NCBI RefSeq assembly: GCF_001941825.1
Contig: NZ_CP019038.1
Location: 5,890,001 to 5,954,000 of the forward strand
Origin: Massilia putida
Lineage (GTDB): Bacteria > Pseudomonadota > Gammaproteobacteria > Burkholderiales > Burkholderiaceae_D
Direction of reading: 5' to 3'
Length of the DNA: 64,000 nt
Below the pieces are notes generated by a model, which saw nothing but the letters and a program-made list of their open reading frames with translations, did not search any database and had not been told where the DNA came from. The translations under genes and the position numbers were made by a program. Position 1 is the first letter of the stretch; each line of letters opens with the position of its first letter. Positions 56,826 to 64,000 of the stretch are shown piece by piece.

Positions 56826-57140
56826 TCAGGATAACGCGGCCAAGCCGTGGCGTGCGCGCGCATGCCGGCACTTGTCGTCGCCGATCTGCACTTCGCGGCA
56901 AGGTTCGGGCCGCTGTTCGTAGACGCGGCACGCATATCGGCCGCCGGGCTCGCCTTGCAGGGCGGCGCAGCGGGGCATATTCGCATTCGTGCCCGCCATG
57001 CAAGCCAGGTGCGCGTTCACCCGCTCCGTGAGGGCAGGCGGCAGGCCGCGCGCATCGCCGTCGGCCCAGTAGAAGGAGACGCGGTAAGTCATGCAGCAGG
57101 CGCCGCACGACAGGCAGGGATTCTCGCTGTAGTCGCTCAT
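56826..57140 (-). CDS. YkgJ-type cysteine cluster protein
   Basis: This 104-residue protein is of the YkgJ/CxxCxxCC family. CLSCGACC is at residues 9-16, and further cysteines follow (FACM, RCAAL, YACRVY, RPEPCRE). Such clusters bind zinc or an iron-sulfur unit; function unknown. It is a short single gene between wspA and argG with a weak ribosome site. The start at 57140 gives MSDYSENP. Confidence 0.87.
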   Translation of the reverse strand: MSDYSENPCLSCGACCMTYRVSFYWADGDARGLPPALTERVNAHLACMAGTNANMPRCAALQGEPGGRYACRVYEQRPEPCREVQIGDDKCRHARARHGLAALS

Positions 57141-57204
57141 GGTGTCCGGCAAACGAAACGCGATGGTAGCGCGGCGGCGTCCCGCTGAAAAGATGGCCAT
57201 CATG

Positions 57205-57234
57205 AAAAAACCGCCAGTCCTCGCGGACCGGCGG
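57205..57234 (-). terminator. Rho-independent terminator after argG
   Basis: On the minus strand, CCGCCGGTCC and GGACTGGCGG form a 10-bp stem (one mismatch) followed by six T residues. It lies 29 bp past the argG stop codon. Confidence 0.82.
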
Positions 57235-57262
57235 CTCCTTGTATGGCCGTCCGGGCCGGATG

Positions 57263-58495
57263 TTACTGCCCGCGCTTCTTGCGCGCGTTCGCCGCGATAC
57301 GCATGCGCAGCGCGTTCAGCTTGATGAAGCCGCCCGCATCCGCCTGGTTGTACGCGCCGCCGTCTTCGTCGAACGTGGCAATGGTCTGGTCGAACAGCGA
57401 ATCCGTCTTCGAATCGCGCGCGACGACGATGACGTTGCCCTTGTACAACTTGACGCGCACCCAGCCGTTGACGCTCTTCTGCGTGTGGTCGATCAGCGTC
57501 TGCAGCGCGACGCGTTCCGGCGCCCACCAGTAGCCGTTATAGATCAGCGACGCGTAGCGCGGCATCAGGTCGTCCTTCAGGTGCGCCACTTCGCGGTCCA
57601 GGGTGATCGATTCGATGGCGCGGTGCGCCTTCAGCATGATTGTGCCGCCCGGCGTTTCATAGCAGCCGCGCGACTTCATGCCGACGTAGCGGTTTTCCAC
57701 CAGGTCCAGGCGGCCGATGCCGTGCTTGCCGCCCAGGCGGTTCAGCTCGGTCAGCACCGCGGCCGGGGTCAGCTGCTTGCCGTTGAGGCCGACGATGTCG
57801 CCGTGCTGGAACTCGATGTCCAGGTATTCCGGCTGGTCAGGTGCCGCTTCCGGCGACACGGTCCAGCGCCACATCGATTCCTCGGCTTCCGCGCTCGGGT
57901 TTTCCAGGTGGCGGCCTTCGAACGAGATGTGCAGCAGGTTCGCGTCCATCGAGTACGGCGCGCCGCCGTTCTTGTGCTTCATGTCGATCTCGATGCCGGC
58001 GTCTTCCGCGTACTTCAGCAGCTTTTCACGCGACAGCAGGTCCCACTCGCGCCACGGGGCGATGATCTTGACGTCCGGCTTCAGCGCGTAGGCGCCCAGC
58101 TCGAAGCGGACCTGGTCGTTGCCCTTGCCGGTCGCGCCGTGCGACACGGCGTCGGCGCCGGTTTCGTTCGCGATCTCGATGAGGCGCTTGGCGATCAGCG
58201 GACGCGCGATCGACGTGCCCAGCAGGTATTCGCCTTCGTAGACGGTGTTGGCGCGGAACATCGGGAACACGAAGTCGCGCACGAATTCTTCGCGCACGTC
58301 GTCGATGTAGATGTTGTCCGGCTTGATGCCGAACTTCAGCGCCTTGGCGCGTGCCGGCTCCAGCTCTTCACCCTGGCCCAGGTCGGCGGTGAAGGTGACG
58401 ATTTCGCACTTGTAGTTATCCTGCAGCCATTTCAGGATGACGGAGGTATCGAGGCCGCCCGAGTAGGCGAGGACTACTTTTTTAATGTCGCTCAT
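57263..58495 (-). CDS. argG: Argininosuccinate synthase
   Basis: This 410-residue enzyme of arginine biosynthesis joins citrulline and aspartate with ATP. The PP-loop [11 protein letters not shown] (near residue 10), [15 protein letters not shown] (near 119) and the citrulline-site segment near SRGCYETPG are visible. It follows argF on the same strand with a 89-bp gap, and both feed arginine synthesis. Terminator at 57205. Confidence 0.97.
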   Translation of the reverse strand: MSDIKKVVLAYSGGLDTSVILKWLQDNYKCEIVTFTADLGQGEELEPARAKALKFGIKPDNIYIDDVREEFVRDFVFPMFRANTVYEGEYLLGTSIARPLIAKRLIEIANETGADAVSHGATGKGNDQVRFELGAYALKPDVKIIAPWREWDLLSREKLLKYAEDAGIEIDMKHKNGGAPYSMDANLLHISFEGRHLENPSAEAEESMWRWTVSPEAAPDQPEYLDIEFQHGDIVGLNGKQLTPAAVLTELNRLGGKHGIGRLDLVENRYVGMKSRGCYETPGGTIMLKAHRAIESITLDREVAHLKDDLMPRYASLIYNGYWWAPERVALQTLIDHTQKSVNGWVRVKLYKGNVIVVARDSKTDSLFDQTIATFDEDGGAYNQADAGGFIKLNALRMRIAANARKKRGQ

Positions 58496-58584
58496 GGAAG
58501 TTCCAGTGGTGTCAGATGTGGAGGGGGATGATGGTCAGCCGGCCCGGCCCGGGCCGACGATCAAGCTCAATGGTTGGTGAGGAT

Positions 58585-59517
58585 TTATTTGCCTTCGATG
58601 CGTCCGAGCAGCAGGTATTCGATCAGCGCCTTTTGCACGTGCAGGCGGTTCTCGGCCTCATCCCAGACGACGGATTGCGGACCGTCGATGACGCCCGCCG
58701 ACACTTCCTCGCCGCGGTGCGCGGGCAGGCAGTGCATGAACAGGGCGTCGCCGCTGGCGCGCGCCATCTTCGCCTCGTCGACGATGAAGCCGTCGAACGC
58801 TTTCAGGCGCTCGGCGTTTTCCTTTTCGTAGCCCATGCTCGTCCACACGTCCGTGTTCACGAGATGCGCGCCGGCGCACGCGTCCGACGGGTTCTCGAAG
58901 AAGGTGTAGTTCTTCGTCGTGACCAGGGCCGGGTCGATGTCGTAGCCCTTCGGTGTCGACACGTTCAGGTGGAAGCCGAACACTTCCGCCGCCTGCAGCC
59001 AGGAATACAGCATGTTGTTGGCGTCGCCGATCCAGGCCACCGTCTTGCCGACGATGGAGCCGCGGTGCTCGTAGTACGTGAAGATGTCGGCCAGCACCTG
59101 GCACGGGTGGTGTTCATTGGTCAGGCCGTTGATCACCGGCACGCGCGAGTGCGCGGCGAAGCGCTCGATGATGTCCTGGCCGAACGTGCGCACCATGATG
59201 ATGTCGCACATGCGCGACATGACCTGGCCGGCGTCCTCGACGGGCTCGCCGCGGCCCAGCTGGCTGTCGCGCGTGTTCAGGTAGATCGCGGCGCCGCCCA
59301 GCTGGTGCATGCCCGCCTCGAACGACAGGCGCGTGCGCGTGGAATTCTTTTCGAACACCATGACGAGCGTGCGGTCGACGAGCGGATGGTAGATCTCGTA
59401 GTTCTTGAACTTGCGCTTGATGACGGTCGCGCGCTCGATCAGGTACTCGAACTCGTCGCGGGTGAAGTCGGAGAACTGCAGGAAGTGCTTGATGTTGGTG
59501 GGAGTCGTGCCAGCCAT
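58585..59517 (-). CDS. argF: Ornithine carbamoyltransferase
   Basis: This 310-residue enzyme makes citrulline from ornithine and carbamoyl phosphate. Carbamoyl phosphate site STRTRLSFEAG (near residue 55), HPCQVLADI near 140 and ornithine loop MHCLPAHRGEEVS near 265 are intact. Anabolic form expected, as it adjoins argG. A minus-strand TATAAT lies 36 bp before the ATG. Confidence 0.97.
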   Translation of the reverse strand: MAGTTPTNIKHFLQFSDFTRDEFEYLIERATVIKRKFKNYEIYHPLVDRTLVMVFEKNSTRTRLSFEAGMHQLGGAAIYLNTRDSQLGRGEPVEDAGQVMSRMCDIIMVRTFGQDIIERFAAHSRVPVINGLTNEHHPCQVLADIFTYYEHRGSIVGKTVAWIGDANNMLYSWLQAAEVFGFHLNVSTPKGYDIDPALVTTKNYTFFENPSDACAGAHLVNTDVWTSMGYEKENAERLKAFDGFIVDEAKMARASGDALFMHCLPAHRGEEVSAGVIDGPQSVVWDEAENRLHVQKALIEYLLLGRIEGK

Positions 59518-59547
59518 TTTTGTGTCTGAGATACGATAATCTCTTGG

Positions 59548-59553
59548 ATTATA
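59548..59553 (-). promoter_or_regulatory. Candidate -10 box of argF
   Basis: The plus strand reads ATTATA, giving TATAAT on the minus strand about 31 bp upstream of the argF ATG (59517). No clear -35 hexamer is at 17 bp. A GAGAT/ATCTC inverted pair lies just inside the leader (59528-59542). Confidence 0.45.
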
Positions 59554-59607
59554 AGCGTTTTTGTTTATCTTCCGGGAAATTCGGACGCACCGACGCCGGA
59601 AAAGTTG

Positions 59608-60516
59608 TCAGTACAACGTCTGCGCCGACTCGTGCAGCAGCTGGGCGTACAGCTCGTGGCGCAGCTTCGCGATCTTGCCGTCCGCGACGGCTTGCAGCAC
59701 GGCGCACTGCGGTTCGGCCAGGTGGCGGCAGTTGTAGTATTTGCAACCGCCGAGGTAGGGCTTGAACTCGACGAAGGCGCGTTCCAGCATGCCTTCGGTC
59801 AGGTGGTACAGCCCGAATTCCTGGAAGCCCGGCGAGTCGATCAGCGTTCCGCCGCCCGGCAGCTTGTACAGGCGCGTAAAAGTCGTCGTGTGCTTGCCCG
59901 TATCCAGCGCTTCCGAGATTTCGCGCACGGCGATGTCGGCGTCCGGCACCAGCAGGTTCACGAGCGACGATTTGCCCATGCCCGACTGGCCGATCAGGAT
60001 CGACGATTGGTCGCGCAGCAGCGGCGTCAAGGTCGCGACGGTTTCCTCGGGATGCGTCTTCGCCGACACCTCGTGCAGCGGATACCCCAGGTTCGTGTAC
60101 AGGCTCGCGCGTTCGCGCGCACGGGTGAGGTTGGGCTCGAGGTCGACCTTGTTCAGGATGAGGTGGGCGTCCACGCCCGCCGCCTCGCAGGCGACGAGGG
60201 CGCGCGACACGAGGTCGTCGGCGAAGCTGGGCTCCGTCGCGATGACGATGAACAGCCGCGTGATGTTCGAGGCCAGGAGCTTGCTCTTGTACTGGTCGGA
60301 GCGGTACAGCAGGGTCGTGCGCTCGGCGATCTTTTCGATCACGGCCTGGTCGTTCGACGTGCGCTTCAGGTGGACGATGTCGCCCACCGCGACGTTGGTC
60401 TTCTTGCCGCGCGTGACGCACTGGAGGAATTCGCCGTCGACGTCGGCCAGGTAATGACGGCCGTGGGCGGCCACGATGGTGCCCGTCAACTCATTGTTCT
60501 TATTTTGTTTGCTCAT
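59608..60516 (-). CDS. rsgA: Ribosome small-subunit GTPase RsgA
   Basis: This 302-residue circularly permuted GTPase helps late maturation of the 30S subunit. Order is G4 (NKVDL, near residue 145) before the P-loop [12 protein letters not shown] (near 200), as expected of the permuted fold. An N-terminal OB domain and a C-terminal zinc motif ([14 protein letters not shown] near 262) are present. Overlaps phhB by 4 bp. ATG 60516 chosen. Confidence 0.95.
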   Translation of the reverse strand: MSKQNKNNELTGTIVAAHGRHYLADVDGEFLQCVTRGKKTNVAVGDIVHLKRTSNDQAVIEKIAERTTLLYRSDQYKSKLLASNITRLFIVIATEPSFADDLVSRALVACEAAGVDAHLILNKVDLEPNLTRARERASLYTNLGYPLHEVSAKTHPEETVATLTPLLRDQSSILIGQSGMGKSSLVNLLVPDADIAVREISEALDTGKHTTTFTRLYKLPGGGTLIDSPGFQEFGLYHLTEGMLERAFVEFKPYLGGCKYYNCRHLAEPQCAVLQAVADGKIAKLRHELYAQLLHESAQTLY

Positions 60517-60845
60517 GCGCCGGCCCGTCCCGCGTACAGCGCGTCCGCCTTGGCTGCGCAAATGAAATCGTTGGCGGACAGGCGGTTGCCGGCCGAGTGG
60601 GTCGTCCACGACGCGGTGCAGCGCCGGTAGCCGACGGCGAGGTCAGGGTGGTGGTCTTCGCGGTGGATCATGAAGGCGAGGGCGTTCACGAATTCCATCG
60701 TCTCGTGAAAATCGCGGAACACGAATGCGCGTTCGATGCGCGTGCCGTTCACGCGCCAGTCCGGCACCTCGGTCAGCAGCGACTGGATCGCGGCATCGTC
60801 CAGCGCGGGCGCGTCGTGCACGCAGTGGCGGTCGATCAGGCTCAT
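60513..60845 (-). CDS. phhB: Pterin-4-alpha-carbinolamine dehydratase
   Basis: This 110-residue enzyme recycles 4a-hydroxytetrahydropterin. The active-site pattern [13 protein letters not shown] (near residue 65) and the following [12 protein letters not shown] are clear. It overlaps the Ste24-like protease upstream and rsgA downstream, each by 4 bp, giving a three-gene translational unit. No phenylalanine hydroxylase gene is in the window, so a role with another pterin enzyme is also possible. Confidence 0.95.
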   Translation of the reverse strand: MSLIDRHCVHDAPALDDAAIQSLLTEVPDWRVNGTRIERAFVFRDFHETMEFVNALAFMIHREDHHPDLAVGYRRCTASWTTHSAGNRLSANDFICAAKADALYAGRAGA

Positions 60846-62107
60846 GCCGCCCCCGCCAGACGCAGTTGGCGGATGCGCACCGAGGCCGGCGGGTGCGAAT
60901 CGTAGAACGCGGAGTGGATCGGGTCCGGCGTCAGGGTCGACGCATTGTCTTCGTACATCTTGACGAGGGCGGAGACGAGGTCGCGCGCGTCGCTGTGGCT
61001 CGCGGCGAAGGCGTCCGCTTCGAACTCGTGCTTGCGCGACGTGATCGACGTGAGCGGCGAGAACGGGAACGTGAACACCGGCAGCACCAGCGAGAACAGC
61101 AGCAGGGCCATCGCATCGTTCGACTGGCCCAGCAGCGGCAGCACGCCGAGGCCCGTGTAGAACCACACCTGCGTCTTGAGCCAGCCCAGCAGGGCGAGGA
61201 AGGCGAGCGACAGCGCGAACAGCACGGCGATGCGCTTGATGATGTGCTTCAGCTTGAAGTGGCCCAGTTCGTGCGCCAGCACGGCTTCGATCTCGGCCGG
61301 GGCCAGGCGCGACAGCAGGGTGTCGAAGAAGACGATGCGTTTATTCGCACCGAAGCCCGAGAAATACGCGTTGCCGTGGGCGGAGCGCTTGCTGCCGTCC
61401 ATCACGAACAGGCCCTTGGCCGCGAAGCCGACGCGCGTCATCAGGCCTTCGATGCGGTCCTTCAGCTTCTCGTCCGTGAGCGGGGTGAACTTGTTGAACA
61501 GCGGGGCGATGACGGTCGGGTACAACACCATCATCAACAGCTGGAATCCGCTCCACACGAGCCAGGCATACAGCCACCACAGGGCGCCCGTTTTATCCAT
61601 GAGCGTCAGCACGACCCACAGCAGCGGCAGGCCGATGACGGCGCCCACGAGAGCGCCCTTGACGGCGTCGGCGATCCACAGCTTGAGCGTCATCTTGTTG
61701 AAGCCGAAGCGCTCCTCCAGCACGAACTGGCGGTAGTACGAGAACGGCAGGTCGAGCGCACCGGAGACCACGGCGAACGCGACGATCAGCAGGATCTGGT
61801 GCACCATACCGGGGCCGGTCACGTGCAGCAGTGCCGTCGACAACGCCTGCAATCCGCCCAGCAGCGTGAAGCCGGTCAGGACGAGCGTGTTCCACAGCGC
61901 GGCCCACAGGCCGAAACGGGTCTTCGCGACCGTGTAGTCGGCCGCCTTCTGGTGCGCGGACAGGGGAATCTTTTCGGCGAATTCGGCCGGCACCTGGGCG
62001 CGGTGCCGCTGGACGTGGCGGATGTGCCGGCTGGCCAGCCAGTAACGCAGGCCGAGGGTCAGCAGGAGAAAGACGACGAACAAAACCGAAAACGCGGATG
62101 AAAGCAT
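60842..62107 (-). CDS. M48 family membrane metalloprotease (Ste24/CAAX protease-like)
   Basis: This 421-residue polytopic protein has the M48 zinc site HELGHFKLKH near residue 278 and about six hydrophobic helices (near 5-25, 65-90, 105-125, 150-175, 180-200 and C-terminal ones). It is the bacterial relative of yeast Ste24, probably acting in inner-membrane protein quality control. It is the first gene of the unit with phhB and rsgA and divergent from orn. Substrate unknown. Confidence 0.93.
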   Translation of the reverse strand: MLSSAFSVLFVVFLLLTLGLRYWLASRHIRHVQRHRAQVPAEFAEKIPLSAHQKAADYTVAKTRFGLWAALWNTLVLTGFTLLGGLQALSTALLHVTGPGMVHQILLIVAFAVVSGALDLPFSYYRQFVLEERFGFNKMTLKLWIADAVKGALVGAVIGLPLLWVVLTLMDKTGALWWLYAWLVWSGFQLLMMVLYPTVIAPLFNKFTPLTDEKLKDRIEGLMTRVGFAAKGLFVMDGSKRSAHGNAYFSGFGANKRIVFFDTLLSRLAPAEIEAVLAHELGHFKLKHIIKRIAVLFALSLAFLALLGWLKTQVWFYTGLGVLPLLGQSNDAMALLLFSLVLPVFTFPFSPLTSITSRKHEFEADAFAASHSDARDLVSALVKMYEDNASTLTPDPIHSAFYDSHPPASVRIRQLRLAGAA

Positions 62108-62135
62108 GCGGTGCCTGTGAGAAAATCCTATATTT

Positions 62136-62280
62136 CGGGGTCAGAGCACGGTTTTCATGGTTGTGCTCTGACCCCGCAGATCAAATTCGGGGTCGGAGCA
62201 CGGTTTTACGGTCGTGCTTTGAGCCCGGCAGATCAAATTCGGGATCGGAGCACGAACCTTACGGTCGTGCTCCGATCCCG
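62136..62280. repeat. Three tandem 52-bp hairpin repeats (family C)
   Basis: Repeat units start at 62136, 62188 and 62240. Each is a hairpin of the form CGGGGTCNGAGCAC...GTGCTCNGACCCCG followed by a linker CAGATCAAATT. The third is a perfect 16-bp stem (62240-62255 with 62265-62280) and a 9-base loop; the second is imperfect. The array lies in the gap between the Ste24-like gene and orn. Confidence 0.85.
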
Positions 62281-62311
62281 CTGATTAAGCTTTTACAGCA
62301 AAGAGAGAATT

Positions 62312-62890
62312 ATGTCACAAGCCAACCCCACCGAAGCATCCGCCCCACGCCCGAACGAATTCAACCTGGTCTGGATCGACATGGAAATGACCGGCCTCGA
62401 TCCGGACAACGACCGCATCATCGAAGTGGCCGCGGTCGTCACGGACGCCAACCTGAACGTGCTGGCCGAAGGTCCCGTGATCGCCGTGCACCAGAGCGAC
62501 GCGACCTTGGACAAGATGGATGCCTGGAACAAGGGCACGCACGGCCGCTCGGGCCTGATCGACCGCGTCAAGGCGTCGACCATCGACGAAGCCCAGGCCG
62601 AGGAGCAACTGATCGCCTTCCTGAAACAGTGGGTGCCGGCCAATAAATCGCCGATGTGCGGCAACTCGATCTGCCAGGACCGCCGCTTCATGGCGCGCGG
62701 CATGCCCAAGCTGGAAGCCTTCTTCCACTACCGCAACCTGGACGTGTCGACGCTGAAGGAGCTGTGCCGCCGCTGGAAGCCGGAACTGGCATCCGGCTTC
62801 AAGAAGGCGCAGAAGCACACGGCGCTGGCCGACATCATCGAATCCATCGAAGAGCTGCGCTACTACCGCGAGCATTTCATTAAACTGTAA
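62312..62890 (+). CDS. orn: Oligoribonuclease
   Basis: This 192-residue DEDD-family 3'-5' exonuclease degrades short RNA oligomers, including the dinucleotide pGpG formed from cyclic-di-GMP. The first acid pair is in [12 protein letters not shown] (near residue 16) and a later active-site aspartate lies in [11 protein letters not shown] near 120. The C terminus [13 protein letters not shown] is normal. AGAGAG precedes the ATG. Confidence 0.96.
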   Translation: MSQANPTEASAPRPNEFNLVWIDMEMTGLDPDNDRIIEVAAVVTDANLNVLAEGPVIAVHQSDATLDKMDAWNKGTHGRSGLIDRVKASTIDEAQAEEQLIAFLKQWVPANKSPMCGNSICQDRRFMARGMPKLEAFFHYRNLDVSTLKELCRRWKPELASGFKKAQKHTALADIIESIEELRYYREHFIKL

Positions 62891-62964
62891 AGCGGCCTGC
62901 CGGACCCGGACACGAAGTTGCAATCGTGCATGGGGTTGCCGCGAAGGTATGCGAGAATCGGGCC

Positions 62965-64000
62965 ATGGCTGACATTCTGCGTACCACCGCCGGGCTCGGC
63001 GGAGAGAGCGAAGTCCGGCGTCTCTTGCGGGAGCACGACTGGACCACGTCGCCGCTCGGTCCGCCGGACGGCTGGCCGCCCGAACTGGCCACCGCCGTGT
63101 CGATGGCCTTCAGTTCCGCGTTCCCGATGTTCATCGCCTGGGGACCGGACCTGCGCTTCCTGTACAACGACGCCTACATCGCCATCCTCGGCGACAAGCA
63201 TCCGGCCGCGTTCGGCGCGCCGTTCCAGCAAGTGTGGGCCGAGATCTGGCCCGAGCTCGTGCCGATCGTCGACCGCGCGCTGTCGAACAAATCCGCGTAT
63301 TTCGAAGACCTGCCGTTCACGATGGAGCGCCGCGGTTTTCGCGAGCCCACCTGGTTCACGTTTTCGTATTCCCCGCTGCATGACGGCCACGGCCGCGTCG
63401 CCGGCGTGTATTGCACCGTCATCGAAACGACGAACCGCGTGCAGGCCGAGCGCCGCGCCGCGTTCGAACTGACGCTGGCGGACGCGCTGCGCCCGCCCGC
63501 CTCCGGCGACGACGCGATCCGCAAGGGCTGCACGTTGCTGGGACTCGAACTCGGCATGGCGCGCGTGCTGTACGGCGAGGTCGACGAGGGCCTGGGCACC
63601 TTGTCCGTGGCGCGCGACTGGAGCCGGCCCGGCGTCGCCAGCGTGGCCGGCCACACGTTTTCCATCGAGGCCTTCGGTCCCGAACTGGGGCGCGCGGGCC
63701 GCGCCGGCGCGATCCTCGCCTTGGCCGACGTGCGCGCCGACCCGCGCTCGGCCGCCCGCCAGGGCACGTATCTGGCGCTGGGCATCCACGCCTGCCTGGC
63801 CGTCCCGCTGCGCAAAGGCGGGCACCTGCACGCCTTCCTCGTGCTGGGCCTCGACCGGCCGCATCCCTGGACCGGGGCGGAAGAAGCGCTGGCGCGCGGC
63901 ACGGCCGAGCGCATCCGCGCGGCCGTCGACCTGGCGCGCGTGCAGGCGACGCTGCGCGAGGAGCGCGACCGCAGCCGCACGATCATCGACACCATCGCGG
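62965..64000 (+). CDS. PAS/GAF sensor protein (3' end outside window)
   Basis: The frame is open to the window end (345 residues visible) and has no stop, so it is not a complete gene. The N terminus resembles PAS-type sensors of hybrid histidine kinases (DWTTSPLGPPDGWPPELA, FPMFIAWGPDLRFLYNDAYI near residue 54). It is followed by a GAF-like domain (about 165-335) with ARVLYGEVDEG and CLAVPLRKGGHLHAFLVLG. A kinase or other output domain would lie beyond 64000. GAF and PAS calls are moderate confidence. Confidence 0.85.
   Translation, partial: MADILRTTAGLGGESEVRRLLREHDWTTSPLGPPDGWPPELATAVSMAFSSAFPMFIAWGPDLRFLYNDAYIAILGDKHPAAFGAPFQQVWAEIWPELVPIVDRALSNKSAYFEDLPFTMERRGFREPTWFTFSYSPLHDGHGRVAGVYCTVIETTNRVQAERRAAFELTLADALRPPASGDDAIRKGCTLLGLELGMARVLYGEVDEGLGTLSVARDWSRPGVASVAGHTFSIEAFGPELGRAGRAGAILALADVRADPRSAARQGTYLALGIHACLAVPLRKGGHLHAFLVLGLDRPHPWTGAEEALARGTAERIRAAVDLARVQATLREERDRSRTIIDTIA

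Noticed and set aside
62136..62280. CRISPR array
   Set aside because: Three 52-bp units repeat head-to-tail with no variable spacers and each unit is a hairpin. No cas genes are in the window.

Overview
The window is GC-rich, densely packed bacterial chromosome with no rRNA or tRNA genes, phage or insertion sequences that I could find. Gene content suggests a betaproteobacterium of the Oxalobacteraceae (Massilia/Telluria group). The pointers are the AcnD/PrpF form of the methylcitrate cycle, a cysI-DUF934-cysH-cysDN-cobA sulfate operon beside a CysB-type regulator, a Burkholderiales-type trimeric porin, a DUF4214 protein, and abundant inverted repeats between genes. The taxonomic call is inference; no rRNA or marker comparison was possible.

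Layout. (1) 1-3473: the end of a chemotaxis receptor, then a cystathionine beta-synthase/cystathionine gamma-family pair (reverse transsulfuration). (2) 3789-15054: a propionate module. It holds prpR (sigma-54 activator), divergent DUF485-actP (monocarboxylate symporter), a frameshifted secreted alpha/beta hydrolase, and prpB-prpC-acnD-prpF behind a textbook sigma-54 promoter. A shared palindrome, GTTTCA-N3-TGAAAC, lies in the prpR/actP gap and upstream of prpB. (3) 15181-28417: a PAS-GGDEF-EAL protein, exonuclease III, two small hypothetical genes, a lipoprotein, pepA, lptF-lptG-cbiX, and an 879-residue DUF4214 protein. (4) 28551-35716: assimilatory sulfate reduction (cobA, cysN, cysD, cysH, DUF934, cysI) divergent from a CysB-family regulator. 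CobA and the CbiX-type chelatase at 24768 could both serve siroheme synthesis for CysI. (5) 35720-44985: a methyltransferase, a porin, a three-gene signalling cluster (HisKA_3 kinase, LytTR regulator, LytS-type kinase with an unusual extracytoplasmic segment), a DHH phosphoesterase and a GGDEF/EAL protein with an eroded EAL domain. (6) 45106-48301: a nitronate-monooxygenase-like flavoprotein with extra cysteines, yajQ and murB. (7) 48305-56749: a complete Wsp surface-sensing operon, wspA-B-C-D-E-F-R, on the minus strand, ending in a diguanylate cyclase. (8) 56826-64000: a Cys-cluster protein, argG, argF, rsgA-phhB-Ste24 protease (overlapping genes), divergent orn, and the start of a PAS/GAF sensor protein that runs off the window.

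Three genes here carry complete GGDEF domains, two of them also EAL, so cyclic-di-GMP signalling is a theme. At least four families of inverted-repeat elements sit between genes. The least familiar is a 127-148 bp element with about 17 bp terminal inverted repeats, present at 41266 and 47078, both times in the gap between divergent genes. I found no clearly novel multi-gene system. The best leads are the inferred PrpR operator, the repeat families, the unusual LytS-type sensor and the eroded EAL protein.
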